Counted from the stretch's first letter, positions 41,869-51,513 are shown. The stretch: DNA of 64,000 nucleotides from Chryseobacterium antibioticum (GCF_012927325.1 NZ_JABBGI010000003.1:124001-188000); one strand, 5' to 3'. The notes: generated by a model from the letters alone, not told the origin. Program-made: numbers and translations.

Positions 41869-42309
41869 TTATGGCTTTATTTCGACACTCTGACGACTCC
41901 AGAGTTTCCATACCGTATTCTTTCTGATCCAGATCTCCAGCAGAGCCAGTTTCATTTCAAAATCCTGATTTTTATACGTTCCTGAAACCTTTATTTTCCT
42001 TCTGATACTTACTGTATTTTTATATTTTTTGATCTCAGAAAGCTCTGTTTGCTGAATCTCTTTGTAAGTCACTTTTTTTGATGAAAAATCCTTTTTGAAA
42101 TCTTCGAAGTTCTGTATCCAGCCGTTGGAATGGCCAAAAGAAACATCCGGACTCAAAATATCGACTATCTTTTCATCGTTATTCTGTAAATAGATATCCA
42201 GGAGTTTCATATTCCCCAATAGCTTTTGACCTTCTTTAGAAGTGGCTATATTTTGGCAACTCCAAAGAGCAAATGAAAGAAGCAGGATAAAAAATGATAT
42301 TTTTTTCAC
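41869..42309 (-). CDS. probable lipoprotein with NTF2-like appearance, GTG start
   Basis: The start chosen is GTG at 42309, which lies one base after the stop of the SDR gene and gives a clean lipoprotein signal with lipobox FALWSC; a longer frame reading back into the SDR gene was not used. The mature part, about 130 residues, alternates charged helices and strands (LLDIYLQNNDEKIVDILSP, VSIRRKIKVSGTYKNQDFEMKLALLEIW) like SnoaL/DUF4440 domains. No function can be assigned. It is probably coupled to the SDR gene. Confidence 0.55.
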   Translation of the reverse strand: MKKISFFILLLSFALWSCQNIATSKEGQKLLGNMKLLDIYLQNNDEKIVDILSPDVSFGHSNGWIQNFEDFKKDFSSKKVTYKEIQQTELSEIKKYKNTVSIRRKIKVSGTYKNQDFEMKLALLEIWIRKNTVWKLWSRQSVEIKP

Positions 42310-42310
42310 C

Positions 42311-43060
42311 CTATTTTCTGTAAATCGTTCTCGGCTCACTCTGTGCACTTGGATAAATAGTCATATCCGAAACCATTACATGTTTGGGAGCATTCACACA
42401 ATAAGCGATAGCATCAGCAATATCTTCGGCTTTTAAAGCTTCATATCCGGCATAAACGGTTGCGGCTCTTTCGCTGTCACCTTTGAATCTTACCAGAGAG
42501 AAGTCTGTTTCCACGGCTCCCGGCTGAATATTGGTCACTTTGATTCCAAATTCGGTAAGTTCCAGGCGCATTCCTTCGGAAATTACATCAACTGCTTTTT
42601 TAGTTGCGCAATATACAGTTCCGTTAGCGTAGGTTTGCCTTGCTGCCACTGAACTAATGTTTACGATATGCCCTGAATTCCTCTCTTTCATAGAAGGGAT
42701 GATCGTTTTGGAAATGTATAAAAGTCCTTTTACATTGCCATCGATCATAGAATCCCAATCATCTGTCTTTCCGGCAGAAAGAGGTTCCAAACCGTGTGCA
42801 TTGCCTGCATTATTGATTAAAACGTCAATATTCTTCCATTCTTCAGGGAGAGAATTGATCGCTTTTTCAACTTCTTCAAGATTTCTTACATCAAATAATA
42901 AACTAAATACTTCGGTATATTGGGAAAGTTCAGATTTTAGTGATTCTAAAACTTCGTTTCTCCTTCCACAGATAATCATTCTGTTTCCCTGTCTGGCAAG
43001 AAGCTCTGCCGTAGATTTTCCTATTCCGGAAGTAGCTCCGGTGATGAGTATTGTTTTCAT
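42311..43060 (-). CDS. short-chain dehydrogenase/reductase (YdfG-like)
   Basis: The 249-residue protein is a classical SDR: TGATSGIG (7-14) for NAD(P) binding, NNAG near 86-89, the catalytic Ser in ISSVAAR, and YCATK near 149-153 with catalytic Tyr and Lys. The arginine at CGRR suggests NADP preference. The C-terminus (IADAIAYCVNAPKHVMVSDM) is similar to YdfG, which reduces 3-hydroxy acids such as malonic semialdehyde. The substrate is inferred only by resemblance. It is followed directly by the small lipoprotein gene. Confidence 0.9.
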   Translation of the reverse strand: MKTILITGATSGIGKSTAELLARQGNRMIICGRRNEVLESLKSELSQYTEVFSLLFDVRNLEEVEKAINSLPEEWKNIDVLINNAGNAHGLEPLSAGKTDDWDSMIDGNVKGLLYISKTIIPSMKERNSGHIVNISSVAARQTYANGTVYCATKKAVDVISEGMRLELTEFGIKVTNIQPGAVETDFSLVRFKGDSERAATVYAGYEALKAEDIADAIAYCVNAPKHVMVSDMTIYPSAQSEPRTIYRK

Positions 43061-43064
43061 AAAA

Positions 43065-43170
43065 TATATTTCTAATTTAACAATGTATCAGTCTAGCAGT
43101 GTAACAATAAATAGTATTCTGCATTTCTTGCATTGGTACACTGTTACATTATTACATTGTTATATTGTTC
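43065..43170. repeat. TGTTACA/ATTACATTG-type intergenic repeat
   Basis: The gap holds degenerate direct and inverted copies of TGTAACAAT, TGTTACATT and ATTACATTG (for example ACTGTTACATTATTACATTG at 43140-43159), running into the end of the adjoining gene. It is most likely another dispersed intergenic repeat type. Confidence 0.35.
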
Positions 43171-43979
43171 TCTTTTCTTTTCATTACATATCTGTAGATC
43201 CAGAATTCAACTAACGGGATGAGCATGAGCAATATCCAGATGATAAGAATTCCGTTGATAATTGTTTTAAACTGTGATTTCAGAACCATCAGAAATAAAT
43301 TCTGAACCTTCTTGACAATAGAGGATTCCACATCTTTAGAATCCAGCATGATCAGCTGATTGGTCAATTTATCAAACTCGCTGTAAGAAATGCTTTCCGA
43401 GATATTCACGTGAGGAACCGCATTCAACATTCCGTACAAAACAAGGGTATGAATCCTGTCGCCGTATTTTTCAGCAAACAAAGAAGCCAGCCAGTTTTTA
43501 GGGCTGTCTACCACCTGATATTTCGTATCATAAGCTTTGGCGATATCAACGATCCGGATCTTTGTATTCTTATTGCTGTTGCTCAAATCTGCTACCACAG
43601 ACTGCAACTTTCCGACAAACTGTTTTTTGGATTGTTCATCCTTAAAAGCATAATAAGTACCTGCATTGTAAGTTTGCTGTGAAATAGAGTAGCTATCCTT
43701 TTTAAGGGCTTCATATGCACCCCAAAACAGACCTAGTTTGAGAGAAAAGATAATGTTGATGATAAAAATTGCTGGGATATAAAGTTTTACTGCCCAGTTA
43801 TAATAAGTATGTTCTCTTGAAAACACTTTATATTTTTTTAAAATCAAACTGTAAATTATGCTTATCACTATGCCTATTACAAAGCATAAGGACATATAAA
43901 AAATTATTTTAAGCGGATAATTTTTCAGGACGTAAACGACCACAGAGTATATGACTTCCCAATCTAAATTTTGCATCAT
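43152..43979 (-). CDS. membrane protein of unknown function, 275 aa
   Basis: The protein has three or four membrane spans: two near the N-terminus (IIFYMSLCFVIGIVISIIYS about 25-44 and LYIPAIFIINIIFSL about 67-81) and one near the C-terminus (INGILIIWILLMLIPLVEFWIY about 242-263), with a soluble 150-residue region between them that contains KNTKIRIVDIAKAYDTKYQVVD. I do not recognise the family. It is the last gene of an operon headed by rnr; its start shares one base with the yraN stop codon. Confidence 0.65.
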   Translation of the reverse strand: MMQNLDWEVIYSVVVYVLKNYPLKIIFYMSLCFVIGIVISIIYSLILKKYKVFSREHTYYNWAVKLYIPAIFIINIIFSLKLGLFWGAYEALKKDSYSISQQTYNAGTYYAFKDEQSKKQFVGKLQSVVADLSNSNKNTKIRIVDIAKAYDTKYQVVDSPKNWLASLFAEKYGDRIHTLVLYGMLNAVPHVNISESISYSEFDKLTNQLIMLDSKDVESSIVKKVQNLFLMVLKSQFKTIINGILIIWILLMLIPLVEFWIYRYVMKRKENNITM

Positions 43980-44350
43980 CAGTTGGCATCTAAAGCTTCA
44001 AAAGCGTCGGTTATATGTTCAATAATCAAGTTCTTTCTTTCGTCAGGAAGAACAGAAATAATATCAAATCTTACTTCATTGCTCCTGTTAAATTCTTCAA
44101 GATAATGGTTGGCTGCCGAAACAATAGACCGTATTTTTGTTTTGGTAACTGCCTCGTGAGGAAGGATAAAAGCATCTGTAGAACGGGCTTTTACTTCAAC
44201 AATGATGATCAGATTTTCTTTTTCGGCAATGATATCAATCTCCGCTTTTTGAAACCGGAAATTTCTGGTAACAACCTTATAGCCGTTCTTCTGCAGATAT
44301 TCTGCGGCAAGGTCTTCTGCTATTTTACCGAAATCATTATGAATTGCCAT
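43979..44350 (-). CDS. UPF0102/YraN family nuclease-fold protein
   Basis: The 123-residue protein matches YraN: FGKIAEDLAAEYLQKNGYKVVTRNFR, then AEIDIIAEKENLIIIVEVKARST. The E..D..EVK pattern is the catalytic layout of the PD-(D/E)XK nuclease fold, with E, D and E/K residues conserved, but YraN activity and role are not well known. Its start and stop codons both overlap its neighbours by one base, showing tight coupling. Confidence 0.9.
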   Translation of the reverse strand: MAIHNDFGKIAEDLAAEYLQKNGYKVVTRNFRFQKAEIDIIAEKENLIIIVEVKARSTDAFILPHEAVTKTKIRSIVSAANHYLEEFNRSNEVRFDIISVLPDERKNLIIEHITDAFEALDAN

Positions 44351-44775
44351 TATTTAAAAGATAATTTATGGTGTGTTGATATCCATACTTCTTCATTTTT
44401 ACAGTCCCAGTAAAAGCGTTTTGAAAACAAATCAAACTCGCTTTTTTCTGATGGCTTGAACAAGGTGTCATTCAGTTTATAAAAATCAATATTTTCAAGC
44501 TTCCCAATTGTAAAACCCATTCTGTTTTTGAGCTTATAGGTCTTAAAATCAGGATCGGTAGCATACTTTCTTCTTTCCCAAATCTTTCCTCTTTCATCAT
44601 ACTGAAAGAGGGTATATTCAGTATTACAGGGACATTTCTCTTTATATTCAAGCTTTAGTCCTTTGTCAAAGAATAGAAAATAAGACACTACACTAACTAA
44701 AAACAGAATATAAAGCGTGCTTTTCACAAGATCCGGTGTGATTTTTATGGGCTTAAAATTCTCAGTAAGCTTCAT
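44350..44775 (-). CDS. hypothetical membrane-anchored protein, 141 aa
   Basis: I do not recognise this protein. It has one membrane helix near the N-terminus (LVKSTLYILFLVSVVSYFLFF, about 16-36) and an outer domain with CPCNTEYTLFQYDERGKIWERR and a single further cysteine near the C-terminus (YWDCKNEEVW). The topology suggests an anchored periplasmic domain. It is encoded between the S66 peptidase gene and yraN, one base overlapping yraN. Confidence 0.6.
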   Translation of the reverse strand: MKLTENFKPIKITPDLVKSTLYILFLVSVVSYFLFFDKGLKLEYKEKCPCNTEYTLFQYDERGKIWERRKYATDPDFKTYKLKNRMGFTIGKLENIDFYKLNDTLFKPSEKSEFDLFSKRFYWDCKNEEVWISTHHKLSFK

Positions 44776-44791
44776 CCGGAATCATCCTTTT

Positions 44792-45721
44792 TTAAAATTC
44801 AATTTTAACTTTATCTTCAACCTTTATCGTAACATTTCCACCAATAATCAAAGGTCTGTTATCTTTAATGTGACCGTTTGGAAACCCAAAAACTATTGGG
44901 AAATTATATTTTGAAATTCTGTCTGAAATTAATTTATAAGCAAATTCATCAAAACTTTCTTCGTATTGTTTATTTTCCTTTTCATCGCCCATATTGGTCA
45001 TTCCGCCAACGATTAGTCCTTTTATTTTAGTAAAAACTCCGGCTAATTCCAGGCTCATGATCATTCGATCAAGGGCATAGAAATTTTCCCCGATGTCTTC
45101 AATAAATAAAATCTTATCCTTAAAATCGAAAGAATATTTAGTTCCTAAAAGTGCATAGATCAGGGCTAAATTGCCTCCAACCAATTCACCTTCAATGGTC
45201 CCTGTTTTATTAAATTGATGAGATTTTAAAGCATATTTAAGACTTTTCCCTTTTAAAACATCAAATATCAGGTCATAGCTTTCATCCGTCACCCCAAAAC
45301 TTGATGTTTTGATGGTTTGTCCGTGAATAGAGGCAAAACCTTTCTTTAGTAAATAGCTTTGTATAACGGTATTATCAGAGTATCCGATATACCATTTAGG
45401 GTTTTCTGCAAAGTTTTTCAGTTTTAAATGCTGAACCAGATGCTGACATCCGTAACCTCCTCTGGAAGCCCAAATTGCTGAAATCTCTTTTTCATTTAAA
45501 GCCCAGTTGATGTCTTTTAATCTTTCCTGTTCTGTTCCGGCATAATTGTATCCGTTTGAAAATTTAGTGTACAGATGTTCTCCCAAAACAGGTTCAAAAC
45601 CTCTTTTTTTGATCATTTCTATACCCTTTTCAAGCTGAGATGGATCTACAGCTCCGGCAGGGGAGATAACAGCTATTTTAGCTCCTTTTTTAAGAGCTTT
45701 TGGAGAGATTATTTTTTTCAT
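44792..45721 (-). CDS. LD-carboxypeptidase (peptidase family S66)
   Basis: The enzyme would cut L,D peptide bonds of murein tetrapeptides during cell-wall recycling. The 309-residue protein shows AVISPAGAVDP at the N-terminus, ISAIWASRGGYGCQHLVQHL (about 80-99), WYIGYSDNTVIQSYL with the nucleophile-region serine (about 110-124), VGGNLALIYALLGT, and IVFGFPNGHIKDNRPL with the catalytic His. The Ser-Glu-His triad looks intact. It overlaps the LysE-type gene by four bases. Confidence 0.9.
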   Translation of the reverse strand: MKKIISPKALKKGAKIAVISPAGAVDPSQLEKGIEMIKKRGFEPVLGEHLYTKFSNGYNYAGTEQERLKDINWALNEKEISAIWASRGGYGCQHLVQHLKLKNFAENPKWYIGYSDNTVIQSYLLKKGFASIHGQTIKTSSFGVTDESYDLIFDVLKGKSLKYALKSHQFNKTGTIEGELVGGNLALIYALLGTKYSFDFKDKILFIEDIGENFYALDRMIMSLELAGVFTKIKGLIVGGMTNMGDEKENKQYEESFDEFAYKLISDRISKYNFPIVFGFPNGHIKDNRPLIIGGNVTIKVEDKVKIEF

Positions 45722-46404
45722 TCTGTTTTTTGGTACTTGATTTCTTTTTTCTCAGCTTCTTCTAAACGTCTGTCGAACTGATTGAATTTCTTAAAGCTCT
45801 GCAGAAATATAAAGAAACTGAACATAATAAGAATCCCGCCTACAATCCTTCTGATCTTGTTGGCGAGTTTCTGGGTAAGTTTATCGTGAAATTGTTTTGC
45901 TAAGAATATTTTGGCCAGGTCAATGCACAGATAGGTGCCAATGACTATACTCACATAGAGAATAAAACTGCTGGTATCGGGGTACTGGTTTCTTACGGAA
46001 ATCACCGTAACCAGCCAGAAGAGAATCACTCCTACATTCAAAAGATTGAAGAAAAAACCATTGAAAAAGGTTTTAAAATAGTTTTGGCCAATGATCCTTT
46101 CTTCACCGGGCATATGCATTTTGGTTTTGGTCACCATCATGACGATCCCGTATACAAATATAAGAATAGAAGTAATCCTGTAAAATCCGGGATGTTTATC
46201 TATTAAAGTGACAATATCTGCACTTGCATAATAAGCAGCAACAATGCATAATATATCTGCCGTAATGACTCCGAGATCCAGTGCCAGGGCATGTCTTGGT
46301 CCTCTGGAAAAACTGGTTTCAATTAACAGGAAAAAAATAGGTCCTATAAAAACCAGGCTCAGCATAAATCCTAAAACAACGGCAGAAAGTACAAGTTCAA
46401 ACAT
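45718..46404 (-). CDS. LysE family exporter
   Basis: This 228-residue membrane protein has six hydrophobic segments starting with VLGFMLSLVFIGPIFFLLIE, which resembles the N-terminal signature of the LysE/RhtB amino-acid exporters, and FFFNLLNVGVILFWL in the middle. A charged C-terminal tail (DRRLEEAEKKEIKYQ) ends the protein. The substrate is unknown. It overlaps the S66 gene by four bases and follows the decarboxylase gene by 24 nt. Confidence 0.85.
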   Translation of the reverse strand: MFELVLSAVVLGFMLSLVFIGPIFFLLIETSFSRGPRHALALDLGVITADILCIVAAYYASADIVTLIDKHPGFYRITSILIFVYGIVMMVTKTKMHMPGEERIIGQNYFKTFFNGFFFNLLNVGVILFWLVTVISVRNQYPDTSSFILYVSIVIGTYLCIDLAKIFLAKQFHDKLTQKLANKIRRIVGGILIMFSFFIFLQSFKKFNQFDRRLEEAEKKEIKYQKTE

Positions 46405-46428
46405 GCTCTAAATTTAAGAATAATAGTA

Positions 46429-47832
46429 TTAAATATCCATTTTATCAAGCGCAAATTGTATTTCTGTAAAAGCGACGTCTAAATCTTTATCGCTTGTTCT
46501 CCAATTTACAAATGCAGCCCTGATTCCCGCTTTATTATTAAGCCTTGTAGGAGTCATAAAAATTTTCTCATTTTCATTAATGATATCTAATAATGTAGAA
46601 CTTTTCTCGGGATTTTCTTTCAATGAAAAGCATACACAATTTAATCTTGTTTCTGACAATAACTGTAATGCTGGGTGATTTTCTACAAATACTGAAAATT
46701 TTTGAGCATTCTGTATATTATTTCTCACTATATTTTGATAGCCTTTTTTTCCATACGCTTTTAGGGTAAACCATACAGGTAAAGCTCTGAATCTCCTGGA
46801 ATTCTCAGGCGTAAAATTACCATAGGAAAAATTATCTTCCGGGTTTCCTAAATAGGCTGCATTGGAGTTTTGAAAAACCTGCATCTGCAAACCGCTATGT
46901 TCTTTTCTAATAAAATAAACCGCATTTTCATATGGTACGTTCATCCATTTATGGCAATCTACTGCAATGCTGTCTGCATTTTCCCAACCCTCTAATAAGT
47001 GTTTGTATTCATCCAGAATATTAGCAAACCCACCGAAAGCAGCATCAATATGCCACCAGAAATTATATTTTTCTTTTAGGATACTGATAGATTTCATATC
47101 ATCAAAATCAACCGTATTTACTGTTCCTCCACTGGTTGAAATAATGATTTGCTTGGCCTTATAAAATTCTAGTTTTTGTTCTAAGTCTTCAACATCAAGC
47201 GCCTCTCTTGTTTCATCTTTTTTCTTAACAAAAACAATATTATTACTCCCTATACCTAACATGCTTAGGCATTTAACAACTGAAGAATGGGGTTCTGCAG
47301 AAAGTATGACAAAATCATCAGAAGAAACACCTTCTAATGCATAGTTTTTATTTATTTGATGCCCTGCCCATTGTCTGGCTGTAGCAAGGCATGTAAAGTT
47401 TGACATAGTAGCACCTGTCACAAAGCCTCCTGCGAAAGAATCCGGCAGGCTAAAGAAATCCAGCAACATCTTTACAGTTTCTACTTCCAAAAGGGCAGAA
47501 ATATCTCCTCCCTGATTAATTCTCTGTGTATTTTGATCATAAATAGTTGCCAAAAAATCTCCAATTAATGCTGCTGGCGTTGCCCCTCCGGTAACAAAAC
47601 CCCAATATTTAGGTCCGCTGGAACCAGAAATAATTGGTTTTACTGCTTGTTGGAAATATTCTAAAACTTTTTTTGATCCCCATCCTTCGTAAGAAAGATT
47701 TTGATGTTCCAGTTTTACATTTGGCTGGGTAGATATTTCATCCAGAGAATTAAAAAAATGGACAATTTCTGAAAATGTTTTCTCTAAAATTTCTGAAAAT
47801 TCTTCCTTATCTATTTCAAGTACTCCTTTCAT
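46429..47832 (-). CDS. PLP-dependent decarboxylase/aminotransferase (pyridoxal_deC type)
   Basis: The 467-residue protein is a group II PLP-dependent decarboxylase-like protein. It shows FVTGATMSNFTCLATARQW near 138-156, WWHIDAAFGGFA near 250-261, and VDCHKWMNVPYENA near 285-298 with the Schiff-base lysine (HKW). Family substrates range from glutamate to aromatic amino acids, and residue selection does not settle the substrate here. It lies 15 nt after rnr and 24 nt before lysE, in the same operon. Confidence 0.88.
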   Translation of the reverse strand: MKGVLEIDKEEFSEILEKTFSEIVHFFNSLDEISTQPNVKLEHQNLSYEGWGSKKVLEYFQQAVKPIISGSSGPKYWGFVTGGATPAALIGDFLATIYDQNTQRINQGGDISALLEVETVKMLLDFFSLPDSFAGGFVTGATMSNFTCLATARQWAGHQINKNYALEGVSSDDFVILSAEPHSSVVKCLSMLGIGSNNIVFVKKKDETREALDVEDLEQKLEFYKAKQIIISTSGGTVNTVDFDDMKSISILKEKYNFWWHIDAAFGGFANILDEYKHLLEGWENADSIAVDCHKWMNVPYENAVYFIRKEHSGLQMQVFQNSNAAYLGNPEDNFSYGNFTPENSRRFRALPVWFTLKAYGKKGYQNIVRNNIQNAQKFSVFVENHPALQLLSETRLNCVCFSLKENPEKSSTLLDIINENEKIFMTPTRLNNKAGIRAAFVNWRTSDKDLDVAFTEIQFALDKMDI

Positions 47833-47847
47833 AAGCTCTGTATGAAA

Positions 47848-50001
47848 TTAATCAACAATCTTAAAGTCCAACTGTTTCTGAATAAGATTAGCTTTTACTA
47901 CTTTGATCTGGACCTGATCACCTAACTGATGTCTTTTTCCGGTTTTATGACCATAAACTGCATGGGTCTTGGCATCGTAAGAATAGGAATCATCCACAAG
48001 ATCTCTTAATTTGATCAGGCCTTCAGCACCGTTTTCAGGTATTTCTACCCAGAAACCGAATTCTGCAACGCCTGAAATCACTCCTGTAAATGTTTCTCCA
48101 AGATGTTTTTCCATAAATTTCACCTGCATGAACTTGATAGAATCTCTTTCTGCATCAGCAGCAAGCCTTTCCATAGCACTACAGTGTTTTGCCTTGTCTT
48201 CAAGCTCCTGCTTACTCGGAGATTTACCTCCATCAAGATAATGCTGTAAAAGACGGTGGGCAAGAAGGTCAGGATAACGACGGATAGGAGAGGTGAAGTG
48301 GCTGTAATATTCGAAACCTAAACCGTAGTGTCCGATAGGTTCTGTAGAATATACCGCTTTGCTCATACTTCTCATGGCCAACGTTTCGATCATATTTTCT
48401 TCTCCTTTTCCTTTGACATCAAAAAGTAGCTTGTTCAATGATTCTGCTACTTTTTTAGTGTTGTCAAGGTTCATTTTATATCCGAAAGTAGAAACAAAAT
48501 CTCTCAATGCTTCCAGTTTCGCAGGATTCGGATCATCGTGAACCCTGTAAATAAAGGTATTGTTACTTACCGTTCCTTTATTGGTTAATGATACAAATTC
48601 GGATACTTTTTTATTGGCTAAAAGCATGAATTCTTCGATCAGGTGATTGGAATCCTTGCTTATTTTAAAGTATACTCCGATTGGCGAGTTATTTTCATCC
48701 AGATTGAATCGTACTTCACTTCTGTCGAAAGTAATCGCTCCATTTCTGACACGCTCATCACGCATGATCTTCGCAAGTCTATCCAAAGTATTGATTTCTT
48801 CTGCAAGATCTCCCTGGCCCGTTTCAATACGTTCCTGAGCTTCTTCATACGTAAATCTTCGGTCTGAATGAATCACAGTTCTTCCAAACCATTGTTTCTG
48901 AATTTCTGCTTTGTCATTCAGTTCAAAAACGGCTGAAAAAGTATATTTATCTTCGTTCGGGCGGAGTGAACATACATCATTACTTAAAACTTCGGGAAGC
49001 ATTGGAACGACGCGGTCTACAAGGTATACCGAGGTTGCTCTTTTGTATGCTTCGTCATCCAGCATAGTTCCCGGAACTACATAATGAGAAACGTCTGCAA
49101 TATGTACCCCGATTTCCCAGTTTCCGTTTTCTAATTTTCTTATGGAAAGTGCATCATCAAAATCTTTTGCATCTTTAGGGTCGATGGTGAATGTACAGAT
49201 ATCGCGCATATCCCAACGTTTTGCAGCTTCTTCGTCAGTGATTCTTCTGTCAATTTTATCAGCATCGAGCTCAACTTCCTGCGGGAATTCATACGGAAGA
49301 CCATATTCTGCAAGGATAGAGTGGATCTCAGTTTCATGTTCACCCGGAGCTCCCAATACCTGGATGATTTCTCCCTGAGGGTTTTTATCTCCCGGTCTCC
49401 ATTCTGTCATTTTAACGACTACTTTATCGCCGTTTTCGGCTCCCCCGAAGTTTGTTTTCGTAATAAAAATATCGGTATTGATCGATTTTTTATCACACAC
49501 TACAAATCCAAAGTCTTTGTGAGCAACCAGCTGGAATGTTCCTACAAATTCAGTTCTGTTTCTTTCAAGAACTTCCAGTACCGAACCTTCCAGTTTCTTC
49601 CCTTTAAAATGATAGGTGATGATTAAAACCTTATCCCCCTGAAGCGCATCTTTCACATTTTTGGAGTGGATAAAGACATCATCTTCCACACCTTCTACTT
49701 TTACGTAGGCATTACCGGATTGGTTAAAATCAATGACTCCGGTTAATGTTCCTGCAATCTTCAGATTAACGATAAATTTTCCTTTCTCCACTTCTTTGAT
49801 CTTCTCAGAACCCTGAAGTTTATGCAGAGCCTGGATCACCAGTTCTCTCTGACGTGGATTTTTATAATCTATTCCGTCTGCGAGCTGCTTATAATTATAG
49901 ATTTTGGACGAATTGGTATTCATGAAACGCAGGATCAATCTTCCGATTTCCATGAGTTTCTGTTCGTTTTTATGGCTTATATATTTACCTTTTCTTGGCA
50001 T
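47848..50001 (-). CDS. rnr: ribonuclease R
   Basis: RNase R degrades structured RNA from the 3' end. The 717-residue protein has N-terminal cold-shock domains, the RNB catalytic domain (about 250-590) and a C-terminal S1 domain (about 625-710). The RNB core DICTFTIDPKDAKDFDDALSI carries the conserved aspartates, and GLGFEYYSHFTSPIRRYPDLLAHRL is the other signature. A basic N-terminus is normal. It heads the operon that continues to 43152. The start ATG at 50001 is chosen because the N-terminal helix-turn-helix region begins there. Confidence 0.96.
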   Translation of the reverse strand: MPRKGKYISHKNEQKLMEIGRLILRFMNTNSSKIYNYKQLADGIDYKNPRQRELVIQALHKLQGSEKIKEVEKGKFIVNLKIAGTLTGVIDFNQSGNAYVKVEGVEDDVFIHSKNVKDALQGDKVLIITYHFKGKKLEGSVLEVLERNRTEFVGTFQLVAHKDFGFVVCDKKSINTDIFITKTNFGGAENGDKVVVKMTEWRPGDKNPQGEIIQVLGAPGEHETEIHSILAEYGLPYEFPQEVELDADKIDRRITDEEAAKRWDMRDICTFTIDPKDAKDFDDALSIRKLENGNWEIGVHIADVSHYVVPGTMLDDEAYKRATSVYLVDRVVPMLPEVLSNDVCSLRPNEDKYTFSAVFELNDKAEIQKQWFGRTVIHSDRRFTYEEAQERIETGQGDLAEEINTLDRLAKIMRDERVRNGAITFDRSEVRFNLDENNSPIGVYFKISKDSNHLIEEFMLLANKKVSEFVSLTNKGTVSNNTFIYRVHDDPNPAKLEALRDFVSTFGYKMNLDNTKKVAESLNKLLFDVKGKGEENMIETLAMRSMSKAVYSTEPIGHYGLGFEYYSHFTSPIRRYPDLLAHRLLQHYLDGGKSPSKQELEDKAKHCSAMERLAADAERDSIKFMQVKFMEKHLGETFTGVISGVAEFGFWVEIPENGAEGLIKLRDLVDDSYSYDAKTHAVYGHKTGKRHQLGDQVQIKVVKANLIQKQLDFKIVD

Positions 50002-50548
50002 TTTTTAATGTTGTTTAATTGTTATTAATTGTAATAATCTAACAGCGATATTTCTATAATTCCGGAATCGTTATATTCAAAAAGAATTCTTTTTTATCCG
50101 GTGAGATCCTATTTTTTGTACTATCTAATTTGTTTCTCATCATATCACTGCCAGGAAGTGTCATTACACCTTTCACTTCCTTATTTTCTATAGAGTCTCT
50201 AGTATTTGTAAATTTCGTTTCTGCTTTTCCTTATCTTTTATTTCCCGTACAAGGAAACTACTTATTATAAAAGTGAATGATGCAGATGCTTAATCTTGAT
50301 TCAATTTACCTTTTCTTTGTTATTCAACTGCATCAATTTTCCTTCCAATTTACTTATAATGGAGACTTTAGTTTGTATAAAAATACTACAAATATGGAGA
50401 AGAGGGGAGAAAAACCTTTGATTAGTATCTTTTAAACAGATCAGGTTTTGTATGGAAATAATAGACTGGTACTTTCTATTAGTTGCTGCAAATGTACAAA
50501 ATAAAAAATAAATAAGGCCTGCAATTTGATTTACAGGCCTTTATATAT
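50002..50548. other. 547-nt gap, possible decayed gene fragment
   Basis: No intact gene was found. On the minus strand an open frame (50054-50230) encodes a short tail including VMTLPGSDMM and KKEFFLNITIPEL before a stop, and a second short open frame at about 50310-50370 encodes KLEGKLMQLNNKEKVN. Frames are broken between them. This looks like a decayed small protein gene, but chance open frames are possible. Confidence 0.3.
50514..50541 (-). terminator. terminator after rpiB
   Basis: AAGGCCTG (50514-50521) pairs perfectly with CAGGCCTT (50534-50541), just downstream of the rpiB stop codon, with T-rich sequence following on the minus strand. Confidence 0.75.
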
Positions 50549-50983
50549 TTAGCAAACAGCAATTTTATCAACTCTGTTTTGGTGTCTTCCTCCTTCAAAG
50601 TCTGTGGAAAGAAACTTCTCTGCAATTTCTATAGCCACTTCCTTAGATATAAATCTTGCAGGCACAGAGATCATATTCGCATCGTTATGCTGTCTCGCGA
50701 GCACTGCAATCTCCGGCATCCAGCAAAGAGCACATCTGATCTTCTGATGTTTGTTCGCTGTGATTTGTACTCCATTTCCGCTTCCACAGATCAAAATTCC
50801 CAATTCATTTTCCCCGTTTTCAACAGAGGTAGCAGCAGGATGCACAAAGTCCGGATAATCCACACTGTTTGTGGAGAACGTTCCAAAATCCTGAACATCA
50901 AACTTTTCTGACAGATAGTTCTTAACAATCTCCTTATACTCATAGCCTGCATGGTCTGCAGCAATAGCTATTTTTCTTTTCAT
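50549..50983 (-). CDS. rpiB: ribose 5-phosphate isomerase B
   Basis: RpiB interconverts ribose 5-phosphate and ribulose 5-phosphate in the pentose phosphate pathway. The 144-residue protein shows IAADHAGYEYKE at the N-terminus (Asp and His of the active site), then VDYPDFVHPAATSVENGE and ILICGSGNGVQITANK with the catalytic-cysteine loop, and RQHNDANMISVPARF. The length is typical. A TAnnTTTG box lies at 51022-51029. Confidence 0.95.
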   Translation of the reverse strand: MKRKIAIAADHAGYEYKEIVKNYLSEKFDVQDFGTFSTNSVDYPDFVHPAATSVENGENELGILICGSGNGVQITANKHQKIRCALCWMPEIAVLARQHNDANMISVPARFISKEVAIEIAEKFLSTDFEGGRHQNRVDKIAVC

Positions 50984-51021
50984 AATACTTGTATTAAGTC
51001 TTTTTAGATTTTATTTCATGA

Positions 51022-51029
51022 CAAAGGTA
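51022..51029 (-). promoter_or_regulatory. TAnnTTTG -7 element upstream of rpiB
   Basis: The minus strand reads TACCTTTG 38 nt before the rpiB start codon. Confidence 0.45.
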
Positions 51030-51486
51030 AGAATAATAACAAAGTCTGTTAGTTAATCGGGAGTAATTTGTGAAAAGGTACGTGAATAAGTGTGGAAAAC
51101 TTTTTCCAACTTTCTATTTTTAAAGAAGAATTTATTTCGTAATGGGAAATGTATTCGGAAATTTTAGTCACAACTTTCAAATTGTTTTCTTCACTTAATC
51201 CGAACTTTTTCCATAATTTAATTACTAAGAATGGTTTTGTTGGGAAGTTATTCACATCTGTTGATAAGTCCGTGAAAAAGCAGATTTACAATCTATTACA
51301 ATGTGAATTAAATATGAATTGAATAAAAATTATTTGTTACCAATTTTTTTGATAAAACTTATCCCCGAAACTAACAATACTCAACAACAACTACATTATT
51401 CTTTTCTTTAAAGAGAAAAAAATTGTTGATTAGTGGGTGATTGGGTTGAGGGAAAGTTTCGGAAAAGTTTTAATTCAATGGATCTG

Positions 51487-51513
51487 TTGAAAAAGTTTAA
51501 AAGCTTACATTTG
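51487..51513 (+). promoter_or_regulatory. pgk promoter
   Basis: TTG (51487-51489), 16 nt, then TACATTTG (51506-51513), 24 nt before the pgk start codon. The spacing is one base short of the usual range. Confidence 0.55.

Noticed and set aside
43065-43151. Leader or riboswitch upstream of the SDR gene
   Set aside because: The tract is a degenerate TGTTACA-type repeat with no conserved aptamer features.
51049-51255. A 68-codon minus-strand open frame between rpiB and pgk
   Set aside because: Its composition is low-complexity, it overlaps DnaA-box-like sites, and no protein family is recognisable.
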